Assembly (NCBI RefSeq): GCF_030408615.1
Contig: NZ_CP047187.1
Coordinates: 1,364,001 to 1,428,000, forward strand
Source of the DNA: Corynebacterium bovis DSM 20582 = CIP 54.80
Lineage (GTDB): Bacteria > Actinomycetota > Actinomycetes > Mycobacteriales > Mycobacteriaceae
DNA length: 64,000 nucleotides
Direction: 5' to 3'
In this document: one piece after another, positions 1-7,363 of the stretch
Numbering within the stretch: position 1 is the first letter of the stretch
How the letters are laid out: each line of letters opens with the position of its first letter
Translations under genes and position numbers: made by a program
The notes under the pieces: model-generated
What the model was told of the DNA's origin: nothing
Seen by the model: only the letters and a program-made list of their open reading frames with translations
Database searches by the model: none

Positions 1-1
1 C

Positions 2-1762
2 GGGATCCGGGGGCGCGTCGCGGCGACGGCGGTCGCCACCCTCGGCGACGACATCGTCCCGGCGGGCCTCGACGACGCCCACGAGCCGTACGGCAGCGCC
101 GCGGAGATGGTCCGCGACCTCGACACGGTCGACCGCGCCCTGCGGCAGTCCTTCGACGGCCTCATCGCCGACCACCGGCTGTCGGACATCCGGGCGGCCG
201 TGCAGACGTTCGGCTTCCACCTCAGCGCCCTCGATCTGCGCCAGAACTCCGAGACGTTCGAGGAGGTCCTCACGGAGATCCTCGCCCGGGCCGGTGTGAC
301 GGAGGACTACTCGGCGCTCGAGGAGAGCGAGCGGATCGAGCTGCTCATCGGCGAGCTCCACACGCCGCGTCCCCTGTGCGACCCGGACGCGGAGTGGTCC
401 GAGGTCACCGAGCGTGAGCTGGGGATCTTCCGCGCGGCCGCGGCCGCGGTCCGGAAGTTCGGCCCGGAGGTCGTGCCGCACTGCATCATCTCGATGGCCT
501 CGTCCGTCTCCGACATCATCGAGCCGATGCTCCTGCTCAAGGAGGTCGGCCTGTTCCGGGCGGACGGGGACACCCCGACGGGCGGCGTGGACGTCATCCC
601 GCTGTTCGAGACGATCGACGATCTCGCGGCCGGGGCCGGGATCATGCGCGAGCTGTGGGCCCACGAGTTCTACCGGGCGTACGTGGAGCAGCGCGGCGGG
701 GTCCAGGAGATCATGCTGGGCTACTCCGACTCGAACAAGGACGGCGGCTACCTCGCCGCGAACTGGGCCCTCTACGACGCCGAGCTGCAGCTCGTCGCCG
801 CCGGTGAGGAGGCCGGGATCGGCCTGCGGCTGTTCCACGGCCGCGGCGGGACCGTCGGCCGCGGCGGCGGGCCGAGCTACGAGGCGATCCTCGCGCAGCC
901 CCGCGGCGCGGTCCAGGGCAGCGTCCGCATCACCGAGCAGGGTGAGATCATCTCCGCGAAGTACGGCGTCCCGACGTCGGCGCGGCGGAACCTCGAGGCC
1001 CTCGTCTCGGCGACGCTCGAGGCGAGCCTCCTGCCCGTCGACCACGTCGAGGACCCGGAGCGCGCCTACGAGACGATGCGCGAGCTCGCCGAGTCCTCCC
1101 GCCGGACGTACGCCCGGCTCATGCACGAGGACGCCGGCTTCATCGGCTACTTCACCAGCTCGACCCCGCTCGCGGAGATCGGCAGCCTCAACATCGGCTC
1201 CCGGCCGAGCTCCCGCAAGCAGACGGACTCCATCGAGGACCTGCGGGCGATCCCGTGGGTGCTGTCCTGGACCCAGTCCCGGACGATGCTGCCCGGCTGG
1301 TTCGGGGTCGGTTCCGCGCTGCGGGACTGGATCGGGGAGGGGGACGACGCCGCCTCCCGCCTCGACTACCTCCGGGGCCTCAGCCGTCGGTGGCCGTTCT
1401 TCGCGTCGGTGCTGTCCAACATGGCCCAGGTCATGGCGAAGGCGGACCTGTCGCTGGCGAAGCAGTACTCCACCCTGGTCCCGGACCGTGACGACGCGGA
1501 GCGGATCTTCGGCGTCATCGCCGACGAGTTCCAGTTGACGCTGGAGATGTTCCTCAAGGTCACCGGCGCCGGGTCGCTGCTCGAGGACAACCCGATGCTC
1601 GTGGGGTCCGTGCGCAACCGTTTCCCGTACCTCGTGCCGCTCAACGTGCTCCAGCTGGAGCTGCTGCGCCGGTACCGGGCGGGTGACCAGAGCGACGACG
1701 TCCGGGCGGGGATCCGGCTGACGATGAACGGCCTGGCGACCGCGCTGCGGAACTCGGGCTAG
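2..1762 (+). CDS. ppc: Phosphoenolpyruvate carboxylase, C-terminal part (5' end outside window)
   Basis: PEP carboxylase makes oxaloacetate from PEP and bicarbonate and is a main anaplerotic enzyme of corynebacteria. The frame is open from the first bases, so the true start lies upstream and about 586 C-terminal residues are visible. Clear family motifs are LGYSDSNKDGGY, the catalytic loop FHGRGGTVGRGGGPS, ITEQGEIISAKYG, and the C-terminal MNGLATALRNSG, which resembles the usual C-terminal tail. An ATG at 107 is internal to the enzyme and is not the start. secG follows on the same strand 135 bp later with its own candidate -10 box, so ppc may be transcribed separately. Identification is secure; only the N-terminal part cannot be judged. 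Confidence 0.97.
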   Translation, partial: GIRGRVAATAVATLGDDIVPAGLDDAHEPYGSAAEMVRDLDTVDRALRQSFDGLIADHRLSDIRAAVQTFGFHLSALDLRQNSETFEEVLTEILARAGVTEDYSALEESERIELLIGELHTPRPLCDPDAEWSEVTERELGIFRAAAAAVRKFGPEVVPHCIISMASSVSDIIEPMLLLKEVGLFRADGDTPTGGVDVIPLFETIDDLAAGAGIMRELWAHEFYRAYVEQRGGVQEIMLGYSDSNKDGGYLAANWALYDAELQLVAAGEEAGIGLRLFHGRGGTVGRGGGPSYEAILAQPRGAVQGSVRITEQGEIISAKYGVPTSARRNLEALVSATLEASLLPVDHVEDPERAYETMRELAESSRRTYARLMHEDAGFIGYFTSSTPLAEIGSLNIGSRPSSRKQTDSIEDLRAIPWVLSWTQSRTMLPGWFGVGSALRDWIGEGDDAASRLDYLRGLSRRWPFFASVLSNMAQVMAKADLSLAKQYSTLVPDRDDAERIFGVIADEFQLTLEMFLKVTGAGSLLEDNPMLVGSVRNRFPYLVPLNVLQLELLRRYRAGDQSDDVRAGIRLTMNGLATALRNSG

Positions 1763-1837
1763 CGGTCGGTGCGGGGTCGTCCGGGGCCGGGGCTGCGTGT
1801 CGCGTCGTGCATGTCGCGGATGCGGTCCCCGGTCCTG

Positions 1838-1843
1838 TAGGAT
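1838..1843 (+). promoter_or_regulatory. Candidate -10 box of secG
   Basis: TAGGAT, preceded by TG (TGTAGGAT), lies in the ppc-secG gap about 55 bp before the secG start. It fits the corynebacterial -10 consensus TANNNT with an extended TG. No convincing -35 is visible, which is common in this genus. Inferred from sequence only. Confidence 0.5.
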
Positions 1844-1897
1844 GAGTCCGTTGTCCGGAAGACGTCCGGCTGTCGAAACGTGCGTGAAGGTGGTTCG

Positions 1898-2134
1898 ATG
1901 ACTCTCGCTCTCCAGATCATCCTGGTGATCACGAGCCTGCTGATGGGCCTGTCAGTGCTCCTACACAAGGGCAAGGGCGGTGGCCTGTCCAGCCTCTTCG
2001 GTGGCGGTATGCAGTCGAACCTCTCGGGCTCGACCGTCGTCGAGAAGAACCTCGACCGGTTGACCGTCATCACCGCGATCATCTGGATCGCGGCGATCAT
2101 CGGCCTGAACCTGGTCATGCACTACGGGCTCTGA
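1898..2134 (+). CDS. secG: Protein translocase subunit SecG
   Basis: SecG is the small accessory subunit of the SecYEG translocon in the cytoplasmic membrane. The product is 78 residues, normal for the family: a first membrane helix (about residues 3-22), the conserved glycine-rich cytoplasmic loop with HKGKGGGLSSLFGGG, and a second helix near the C terminus. The ATG at 1898 is preferred over an in-frame GTG at 1880 because the GAAGG Shine-Dalgarno site sits between them and the protein then begins directly with the first helix. It lies downstream of ppc, as in C. glutamicum from memory, and is followed by a strong hairpin terminator. Confidence 0.93.
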   Translation: MTLALQIILVITSLLMGLSVLLHKGKGGGLSSLFGGGMQSNLSGSTVVEKNLDRLTVITAIIWIAAIIGLNLVMHYGL

Positions 2135-2260
2135 GCCCTGGGGCTGCCGGGCCCGAGCACCGCTGAGCCGGTGCACCACTGAGCTCGAGCACCGCCGGCC
2201 TTCCGGCCGGGACCGGGGGATTCGCCTCTCGGGCCACGGCCGGACCTGAGAAACCGGGAC

Positions 2261-2305
2261 GGGCCCTCCCTGAACGCCGCACACGCGGCGGGGGAGGGCC
2301 CCGTT
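2261..2305 (+). terminator. Rho-independent terminator after secG
   Basis: A 10-bp perfect stem GGGCCCTCCC (2261-2270) pairs with GGGAGGGCCC (2292-2301). A second nested stem GCCGC/GCGGC (2276-2280 / 2285-2289) lies inside it, and CGTTTG follows. It is 125 bp past the secG stop and can also act on the opposite strand for transcripts leaving pgl. Confidence 0.75.
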
Positions 2306-2376
2306 TGTCGTGGAGTGTCCCGCCGCCACGGGCCCGCGACCGGCGGGCGCTGATCGACATCGCCCAGCCGGCGGGC

Positions 2377-2472
2377 GCTCAGCCGGATTCCCGGCAGGCC
2401 TCCCGGCAGACCTCTCAGCGGGCTCACAGCCTGGGGCGGCTCAGCCGGATTCCCGGCAGACCTCTCAGCGGG
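2377..2472. repeat. Duplicated 3' end of pgl
   Basis: A segment starting GCTCAGCCGGATTCCCGGCA occurs at 2377-2422 and again at 2439-2472, both ending ACCTCTCAGCGGG. The first copy carries an extra internal duplication of a 12-base CCCGGCAG-type unit. The second copy contains the pgl stop codon (2465-2467, minus strand), so the gene end itself was duplicated. The region 2306-2464 holds no other feature that I can see. Confidence 0.75.
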
Positions 2473-3280
2473 TCGGGTCGGCCGCGGCGTCGACGTAGAG
2501 GACCGTCGACCGCCGGCCCCGTGCCCCGGCCACCGGCCACGCCGTCGCGTCGTCGCCGGACAGGGCGTGCCCGGCGGCCTCCCGCTTGGCCTCGCCGGCG
2601 ACGAGCAGCCACACGGCGTCGGCCCGCCCGACGGCGTCGAGGGTGAGTGACACCCGCTCCGGCGGGGGCTTCGGGCAGTCCCGGACCGGCACGACGGTCT
2701 CCGTCGAGACCAGTTCCGCGCGGTCCGGGAAGAGCGAGTTGACGTGCCCTTCGGGCCCCATCCCCAGCAGGTGCAGGTCGAAGCCGTCGGGCGCGTGGGT
2801 CTCCACGACGGTGGCGTACGCGGCCGCCGCCTCGTCCAGTCCGTCGCCGGCGGGGTCGTCACCGGGGGCGGGCGCGGCGTAGCGGTGGATGTTCTCCGGG
2901 GGGACGGCGACATGGTCGAACAGTGCGCGGTCGGCCTGGCCGTCGTTCCGCTCCGGGTCGTCGGCGGGCACGTAGCGCTCGTCGCCGAAGAAGACGTCGA
3001 CGCGGGACCAGTCCACCGCGGTCACCGGGAAGCTGTCGGCCTGCGCTGTCGCGGCATGGTCGAGGACGGCGAGCTCCCGGAGGACGGCGACGCCCGCCCC
3101 ACCGCCGGTGAGGACGATGCGGGCCCGCCCGTCACCGCCGACCCCGCCGCCGGTCTGGGCCTGCGCGATGAGGTGCACGGCGTCGCGGGCGGCACGGCGG
3201 GCGAGGTCGTCGACGTCCCGGGCCCGGACGACGTCGACCGTCCCGGAGCCCTCGCTGTGGTCGGTGTGGGATCCGGTCAC
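2465..3280 (-). CDS. pgl: 6-phosphogluconolactonase
   Basis: Hydrolyses 6-phosphogluconolactone to 6-phosphogluconate, the second oxidative step of the pentose phosphate pathway. The protein of 271 residues has the family landmarks: LTGGGAG near residue 57, VFFGDERYVP near residue 97, and LLGMGPEGHVNSLFP near residue 172 with the catalytic histidine. The GTG start at 3280 overlaps the opcA stop as GTGA, which indicates translational coupling in the operon tkt-tal-zwf-opcA-pgl. It is the last gene of that operon. About 15 extra N-terminal residues compared with compact homologues are acidic and probably unstructured. Confidence 0.95.
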   Translation of the reverse strand: MTGSHTDHSEGSGTVDVVRARDVDDLARRAARDAVHLIAQAQTGGGVGGDGRARIVLTGGGAGVAVLRELAVLDHAATAQADSFPVTAVDWSRVDVFFGDERYVPADDPERNDGQADRALFDHVAVPPENIHRYAAPAPGDDPAGDGLDEAAAAYATVVETHAPDGFDLHLLGMGPEGHVNSLFPDRAELVSTETVVPVRDCPKPPPERVSLTLDAVGRADAVWLLVAGEAKREAAGHALSGDDATAWPVAGARGRRSTVLYVDAAADPTR

Positions 3281-4413
3281 CGCTGCGACACCTCCCTGTC
3301 GTCCACGGCCCCGTCGGCGGCACCCGCGGTGGGCGCCCCGGGGGGCACGGTCCCGCCGGTCGCCGACCGGTGTCCGCCGCGGTGGTCCGGGCGAACGACG
3401 CGCACCAGGCCGTGAAGCGCGTGGCCGAAGGTGTGGTCCGGGTCGAGGTGACGCAGCTCCTCGGCGAGGAGGTCGCCGGTGGACCGGTGGTGGAGGGCGA
3501 CGACGTTCTCGCGACCCGTCCCCGACGCGACGCGCAGCGTCGTCGGGGCCTCGACGGTCACGGTCACCGGCGCGGTCGGCCGGGCGAGGTGGACCTCGCG
3601 GATCCCGACGGCGGGCGGTTCATCGGGCGCGTCCGCACCGTCCGCCGCCTCCGGGGCGGTGTCCCGGACGGCGCCGCCGGTCGCGGACCACGCCCGGGCG
3701 GCGTCGGTCCGGGCCGTGGGCGTCTCACCGGACACGTGCCGCGTGACGGGCACCCCGAGGCGGTCGGCGAGCCAGCCGCCGGCGATGTCCACCGACGGGT
3801 CGTCGGCGGGACCGGACAGGGTGACCGACGTGACGTTCTCGTACGGCTCCTGGTCGAGGGCGGAGGCGACGAGCCCCCGCCACGCCGTGATGCGGCTCCA
3901 CGCGAGGTCGGAGTCGCCGTCCGTGTACGTCGTCCGCCGCCGGAACAGCTCCTCCGGGTCGTCGGAGGCCCCGCTGTCGGTGATGCGCCGCTGCGCGAGC
4001 CGTCCGACGGGGTCGCCCGCCGGGTTCCGCGGGGCCGCGGACGGCCACCACGCGACGACCGGGGTGTCGGGGAGGAGGAAGGGGGTGACGACGCTGGCCA
4101 CGTGGGAGGCGAGCTCACCGTGGAGGTGCATGACGATGATCTCGGATGCGCCGGCGTCACCGGCGAGCCTGATCTGCCCGTCGAGCGTGGGGTCGCCGCC
4201 GTCGGGGTGGGTAACGACGACGACAACCCGGGCGGGGTGCTCCCGGGACGCGTCGTTGGCCGCGGTGAGGATCCGCTCGAGGTCGTCACCGCCCGTCGCG
4301 ACGATGATGAGGGTGAGGACGCGCCCGGAGGCCACCTCACCGCGTTCCTCACGGAGGTGACGCAGCCGCCTGCCGATGGTCTGGGTGTCGGTCGTGGGGA
4401 GGTCGATGATCAT
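3277..4413 (-). CDS. opcA: Glucose-6-phosphate dehydrogenase assembly protein OpcA
   Basis: OpcA is required for full activity of glucose-6-phosphate dehydrogenase in actinobacteria and cyanobacteria and acts with Zwf. The 378-residue product starts with the typical MIIDLPTTDTQTIGRRLRHL segment and continues with the conserved VVTHPDGG, EIIVMHLHGELASHV and WWPSAAPRNPAGDP stretches. A Shine-Dalgarno AAAGGA lies 9 nt before the ATG at 4413. It sits directly after zwf (39 bp gap) and overlaps pgl by 4 bp, the usual corynebacterial order. The C-terminal 30 residues are alanine/glycine-rich and variable. Catalysis is not expected. Confidence 0.95.
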   Translation of the reverse strand: MIIDLPTTDTQTIGRRLRHLREERGEVASGRVLTLIIVATGGDDLERILTAANDASREHPARVVVVVTHPDGGDPTLDGQIRLAGDAGASEIIVMHLHGELASHVASVVTPFLLPDTPVVAWWPSAAPRNPAGDPVGRLAQRRITDSGASDDPEELFRRRTTYTDGDSDLAWSRITAWRGLVASALDQEPYENVTSVTLSGPADDPSVDIAGGWLADRLGVPVTRHVSGETPTARTDAARAWSATGGAVRDTAPEAADGADAPDEPPAVGIREVHLARPTAPVTVTVEAPTTLRVASGTGRENVVALHHRSTGDLLAEELRHLDPDHTFGHALHGLVRVVRPDHRGGHRSATGGTVPPGAPTAGAADGAVDDREVSQR

Positions 4414-4452
4414 CCGGTGAATTCCTTTCTCGGCACGGAGCCGGGCCCCGGG

Positions 4453-6096
4453 CTAGGGACGACGCCACGCACGGCCGTCGCGGGCGAGCATGGCGTCGGC
4501 GCTGTCGGGGCCCCACGTCCCGGCCGGGTAGTCGTCCGGCCGTCCCGTGGAGGCCCAGTGGTCGAGGATCGGGTCGAGGATCCGCCAGGACTCCTCCACC
4601 TCCTCGTTGGTGGGGAAGAGGCTGGCCTCGTCGAGCAGGGCGTCGAGGATGAGCCGCTCGTAGGCCTCGGGCGACTCCTCGGTGAAGGCCTCGGAGTAGG
4701 AGAAGTCCATGTTGACGTCCCGGACCTCCATCGCCGACCCCGGGACCTTCGACCCGAACCGCATGAGGACCCCCTCGTCCGGCTGGACGCGGATGACGAG
4801 CACGTTGTTGCCCTGGGCCGCCGTCTGGCCGGGACCGAAGGGCAGGTGCGGCGCCTCCTTGAACACGAGGGCGATCTCCGTGACCCGGCGGCCGAGCCGC
4901 TTGCCGGTGCGCAGGTAGAACGGCACCCCGGCCCAGCGCCGGGAGTTGATGCCGAACGTCGCGGCGGCGTACGTCTCCGTCCGGGACTCCGGGTCGAAGC
5001 CGTCCTCCTCGCGGAGGCCGCGGACCTGCTCGCTGCCCTGCCACCCGGCGGTGTACTGGCCGCGGGCGGTGGTCCGGGCGAACGGGCCGACGGCACTCGT
5101 CGCCCGGAGGACCTTCAGCTTCTCGCTCTGCAGCTCCGAGGGGTTGAACGTCACCGGTTCCTCCATCGCGATGAGGGCGAGCAGCTGGAGGAGGTGGTTC
5201 TGCATGACGTCCCGGGCCGCGCCGATCCCGTCGTAGTAGCCCGCGCGGCCGCCGAGGCCGATGTCCTCGGCCATCGTGATCTGCACGTGGTCGATGTAGT
5301 GGGAGTTGAACAGGGGGTCGAACAGCTGGTTGGCGAAGCGCAACGCCATGATGTTCTGGACGGTCTCCTTGCCCAGGTAGTGGTCGATCCTGAAGACCGC
5401 CGACTCGGGGAAGACGGCGTTGACGATCTCGTTGAGCTCCCGCGCGGAGGCCTCGTCGTGACCGAAGGGCTTCTCGATGACGACGCGGCGCCACCCGTCC
5501 GCGCCCGCCGCGAGACCCGACCGTTCGAGCTGGTGGCACACGTCGGGGAAGTAGTCCGGGGGAACGGAGAGGTAGTAGGCCCAGTTGCCGCCGGTGCCGC
5601 GGGTCTCGTCGAGCTCACGGGTCAGGTCGGCGAGCCGGTCGAAGGCGTCGTCGTCCTTGAAGTCGCCGCGGACGAAGAAGATCCCCTCGGCGAGCCGGTC
5701 CCAGACCTGCTGCCGCCACGGCGTGCGGGCCCGTCCCTTGACGGCCTCGAGGACCTGCTCCTCGAAGTCCGCCTTCGACCAGTCGCGGCGACCGTAGCCG
5801 ATGAGGCTGAACCCGGCGGGGAGGAGCCCCCGGTTGGCCAGGTCGTACACGGCCGGCAGGAGCTTCTTCCGCGCGAGGTCACCGGTCACGCCGAAGATGA
5901 CGAGGCCGGAGGGGCCGGCGATGCGGGGCATCCGCCGGTCGTCGGGGTCCCGCAGCGGGTTGGTCCAGGCGGCCCGGGCCGCGGTGCGGCGGTCGGAGGT
6001 CCGCCGGTCCGCGGTGCGGCGCTCGTCGGCCGGGGTGGCGGGCCGGTCGTCGGGCCCGTCCGTCCTTCCCTGGGTGGTGGGCTCGGTCCGGCTCAC
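4453..6096 (-). CDS. zwf: Glucose-6-phosphate dehydrogenase
   Basis: Oxidises glucose-6-phosphate to 6-phosphogluconolactone with NADP+ and is the entry enzyme of the oxidative pentose phosphate pathway. The nucleotide site is VIFGVTGDLARKKLLPA (about residue 66) and the active-site segment is RIDHYLGKETVQN. The sequence from WTNPLRDPDDRRMPRIAGP onward is very close to the C. glutamicum enzyme as I remember it. A 40-residue N-terminal extension rich in Arg, Thr and Asp, with RRTxDRRT repeats, is unlike that homologue. The GTG start at 6096 overlaps the tal stop as GTGA. A shorter start inside the extension cannot be excluded, but the overlap supports this one. Confidence 0.95.
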   Translation of the reverse strand: MSRTEPTTQGRTDGPDDRPATPADERRTADRRTSDRRTAARAAWTNPLRDPDDRRMPRIAGPSGLVIFGVTGDLARKKLLPAVYDLANRGLLPAGFSLIGYGRRDWSKADFEEQVLEAVKGRARTPWRQQVWDRLAEGIFFVRGDFKDDDAFDRLADLTRELDETRGTGGNWAYYLSVPPDYFPDVCHQLERSGLAAGADGWRRVVIEKPFGHDEASARELNEIVNAVFPESAVFRIDHYLGKETVQNIMALRFANQLFDPLFNSHYIDHVQITMAEDIGLGGRAGYYDGIGAARDVMQNHLLQLLALIAMEEPVTFNPSELQSEKLKVLRATSAVGPFARTTARGQYTAGWQGSEQVRGLREEDGFDPESRTETYAAATFGINSRRWAGVPFYLRTGKRLGRRVTEIALVFKEAPHLPFGPGQTAAQGNNVLVIRVQPDEGVLMRFGSKVPGSAMEVRDVNMDFSYSEAFTEESPEAYERLILDALLDEASLFPTNEEVEESWRILDPILDHWASTGRPDDYPAGTWGPDSADAMLARDGRAWRRP

Positions 6097-7226
6097 AGGC
6101 GCTCCCCGATGGCCTCGAGGAGCTCGGTCCAGGCGTCGACGAACTTCTGCACGCCCTCGTCCTCGAGCACGCGGAAGACGTCGTCGAGCTCGATGCCCGC
6201 CTCCTCGAGCTGCTCGAACACGGCCCAGGACTCGTCCCGGCGGCCGGTGAGCCGGTCGCCGGTGACCTCACCGTGGTCGGCGGTCGCCGTGAGCGTGTCG
6301 AGCGGCATCGTGTTGACGGTCTGCGGCCCGGCGAGCTCGACGACGTACATGGTGTCCGGGTACGCCGGGTTCTTCACCGACGTCGAGGCCCACAGCGGGC
6401 GCTGGACGTGCGCCCCGGCCTCCGCGAGCTCCTGCCACGTCGCGTTCTCGAGCAGCCCGGTGCGGAAGGCGTCGTAGGCGAGCCGGGCGTTCGCGATGCC
6501 GGCCTTTCCCTTCAGCGCGGCCGCCTCCGGGGTGCCCGCCGCATCGAGCCGGGCGTCGATCTCCGTGTCCACCCGGGACACGAAGAAGCTGGCCACGGAG
6601 TGGATGCGGGAGATGTCGTGGCCGTTCTCCCGCGCGGCGGCGATGCCCTCGATGAACGCCTTCATGACCTGCTGGTACCGCGCGACGCTGAAGATGAGCG
6701 TGACGTTGACGCTGATGCCCGCCGCGAGGACGTCGGTGACGGCGGGGAGGCACTCCTCCGTCGCGGGGATCTTGATCATGAGCGCGTCGGGGCGGTCGAC
6801 GGCGGCGGCGAGGTGCAGCGCCTGGGACACCGTCGCCTCGCGGTCACGGGCGAGACGCGGGTCGACCTCGAGGGACACCCGCCCGTCGACCCCGTCGGTC
6901 GCGCGGTTGACGTCGGCGAAGAGGTCGCAGGCGTCCCGCACGTCGTCGACGGCCATGGCGAAGACCGCCTCGGCGGCCGAGGAGTCCCCGTCGCGCAGGC
7001 TCCCGAGCTGGGCGTCGTAGGCCGTGCCGGTCGACATGGCCTTGGCGAAGATCGCCGGGTTCGTCGTCACGCCGACGACGCCACGGTCGGTGATGAGGTC
7101 GCGCAGCGAGTTGTCCGTGAGGGTGACCCGGGAGAGGTCGTCGAGCCACACGGACGTTCCGGCGGCGGCGAGGGCACCGAGGGGACCGCTGGTCCGGTCG
7201 GTCGGGTCGGGGGAGACGGTGGTCAT
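6093..7226 (-). CDS. tal: Transaldolase
   Basis: Transfers a dihydroxyacetone unit between sedoheptulose-7-phosphate and glyceraldehyde-3-phosphate in the non-oxidative pentose phosphate pathway. The 377-residue protein shows GVTTNPAIF near residue 50, the Schiff-base lysine segment DALMIKIPATEE, and the long actinobacterial transaldolase C terminus. The ATG at 7226 is chosen because GAAAGG lies about 11 nt upstream; the same frame stays open far upstream into tkt but without gene-like sequence. It overlaps zwf by 4 bp and lies 137 bp after tkt, a gap holding a perfect hairpin and a poly-G tract. Confidence 0.94.
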   Translation of the reverse strand: MTTVSPDPTDRTSGPLGALAAAGTSVWLDDLSRVTLTDNSLRDLITDRGVVGVTTNPAIFAKAMSTGTAYDAQLGSLRDGDSSAAEAVFAMAVDDVRDACDLFADVNRATDGVDGRVSLEVDPRLARDREATVSQALHLAAAVDRPDALMIKIPATEECLPAVTDVLAAGISVNVTLIFSVARYQQVMKAFIEGIAAARENGHDISRIHSVASFFVSRVDTEIDARLDAAGTPEAAALKGKAGIANARLAYDAFRTGLLENATWQELAEAGAHVQRPLWASTSVKNPAYPDTMYVVELAGPQTVNTMPLDTLTATADHGEVTGDRLTGRRDESWAVFEQLEEAGIELDDVFRVLEDEGVQKFVDAWTELLEAIGERL

Positions 7227-7309
7227 GGTGGCTGGGACCTTTCGTGGTCTGGGATGGGTCAGCGGTGGCCGACGGGGACGTGTCGTCGTCCCGGCCGCCC
7301 GCCGGGGTC

Positions 7310-7319
7310 GGGGGGGGGG
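7310..7319 (+). repeat. Poly-G tract (10 G) between tkt and tal
   Basis: Ten consecutive G on the plus strand (C in the transcript) lie in the 137-bp tkt-tal gap, about 85 bp before the tal start. It is the longest homopolymer I noticed in the window. Such tracts can slip during replication, but this one is non-coding. Confidence 0.8.
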
Positions 7320-7323
7320 AGAC

Positions 7324-7354
7324 GACGGCCTCCCCGGTGGGTGGGGAGGCCGTC
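7324..7354 (-). terminator. Perfect 12-bp hairpin between tkt and tal
   Basis: GACGGCCTCCCC (7324-7335) pairs perfectly with GGGGAGGCCGTC (7343-7354) around a 7-nt loop, starting 9 bp past the tkt stop. The transcript then runs into a C-rich stretch, not a U tract. It may be a partial terminator or an RNA-stability element that sets the tkt to tal-zwf ratio, rather than a full stop. Confidence 0.5.
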
Positions 7355-7363
7355 GCCCGGTGC

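Noticed and set aside
3370..6477. A 1035-codon open frame antisense to opcA and zwf
   Set aside because: In GC-rich DNA the strand opposite a real gene often stays open. Its translation is low-complexity (Val/Gly/Asp/Arg) with no motif, while the other strand encodes unmistakable zwf and opcA.
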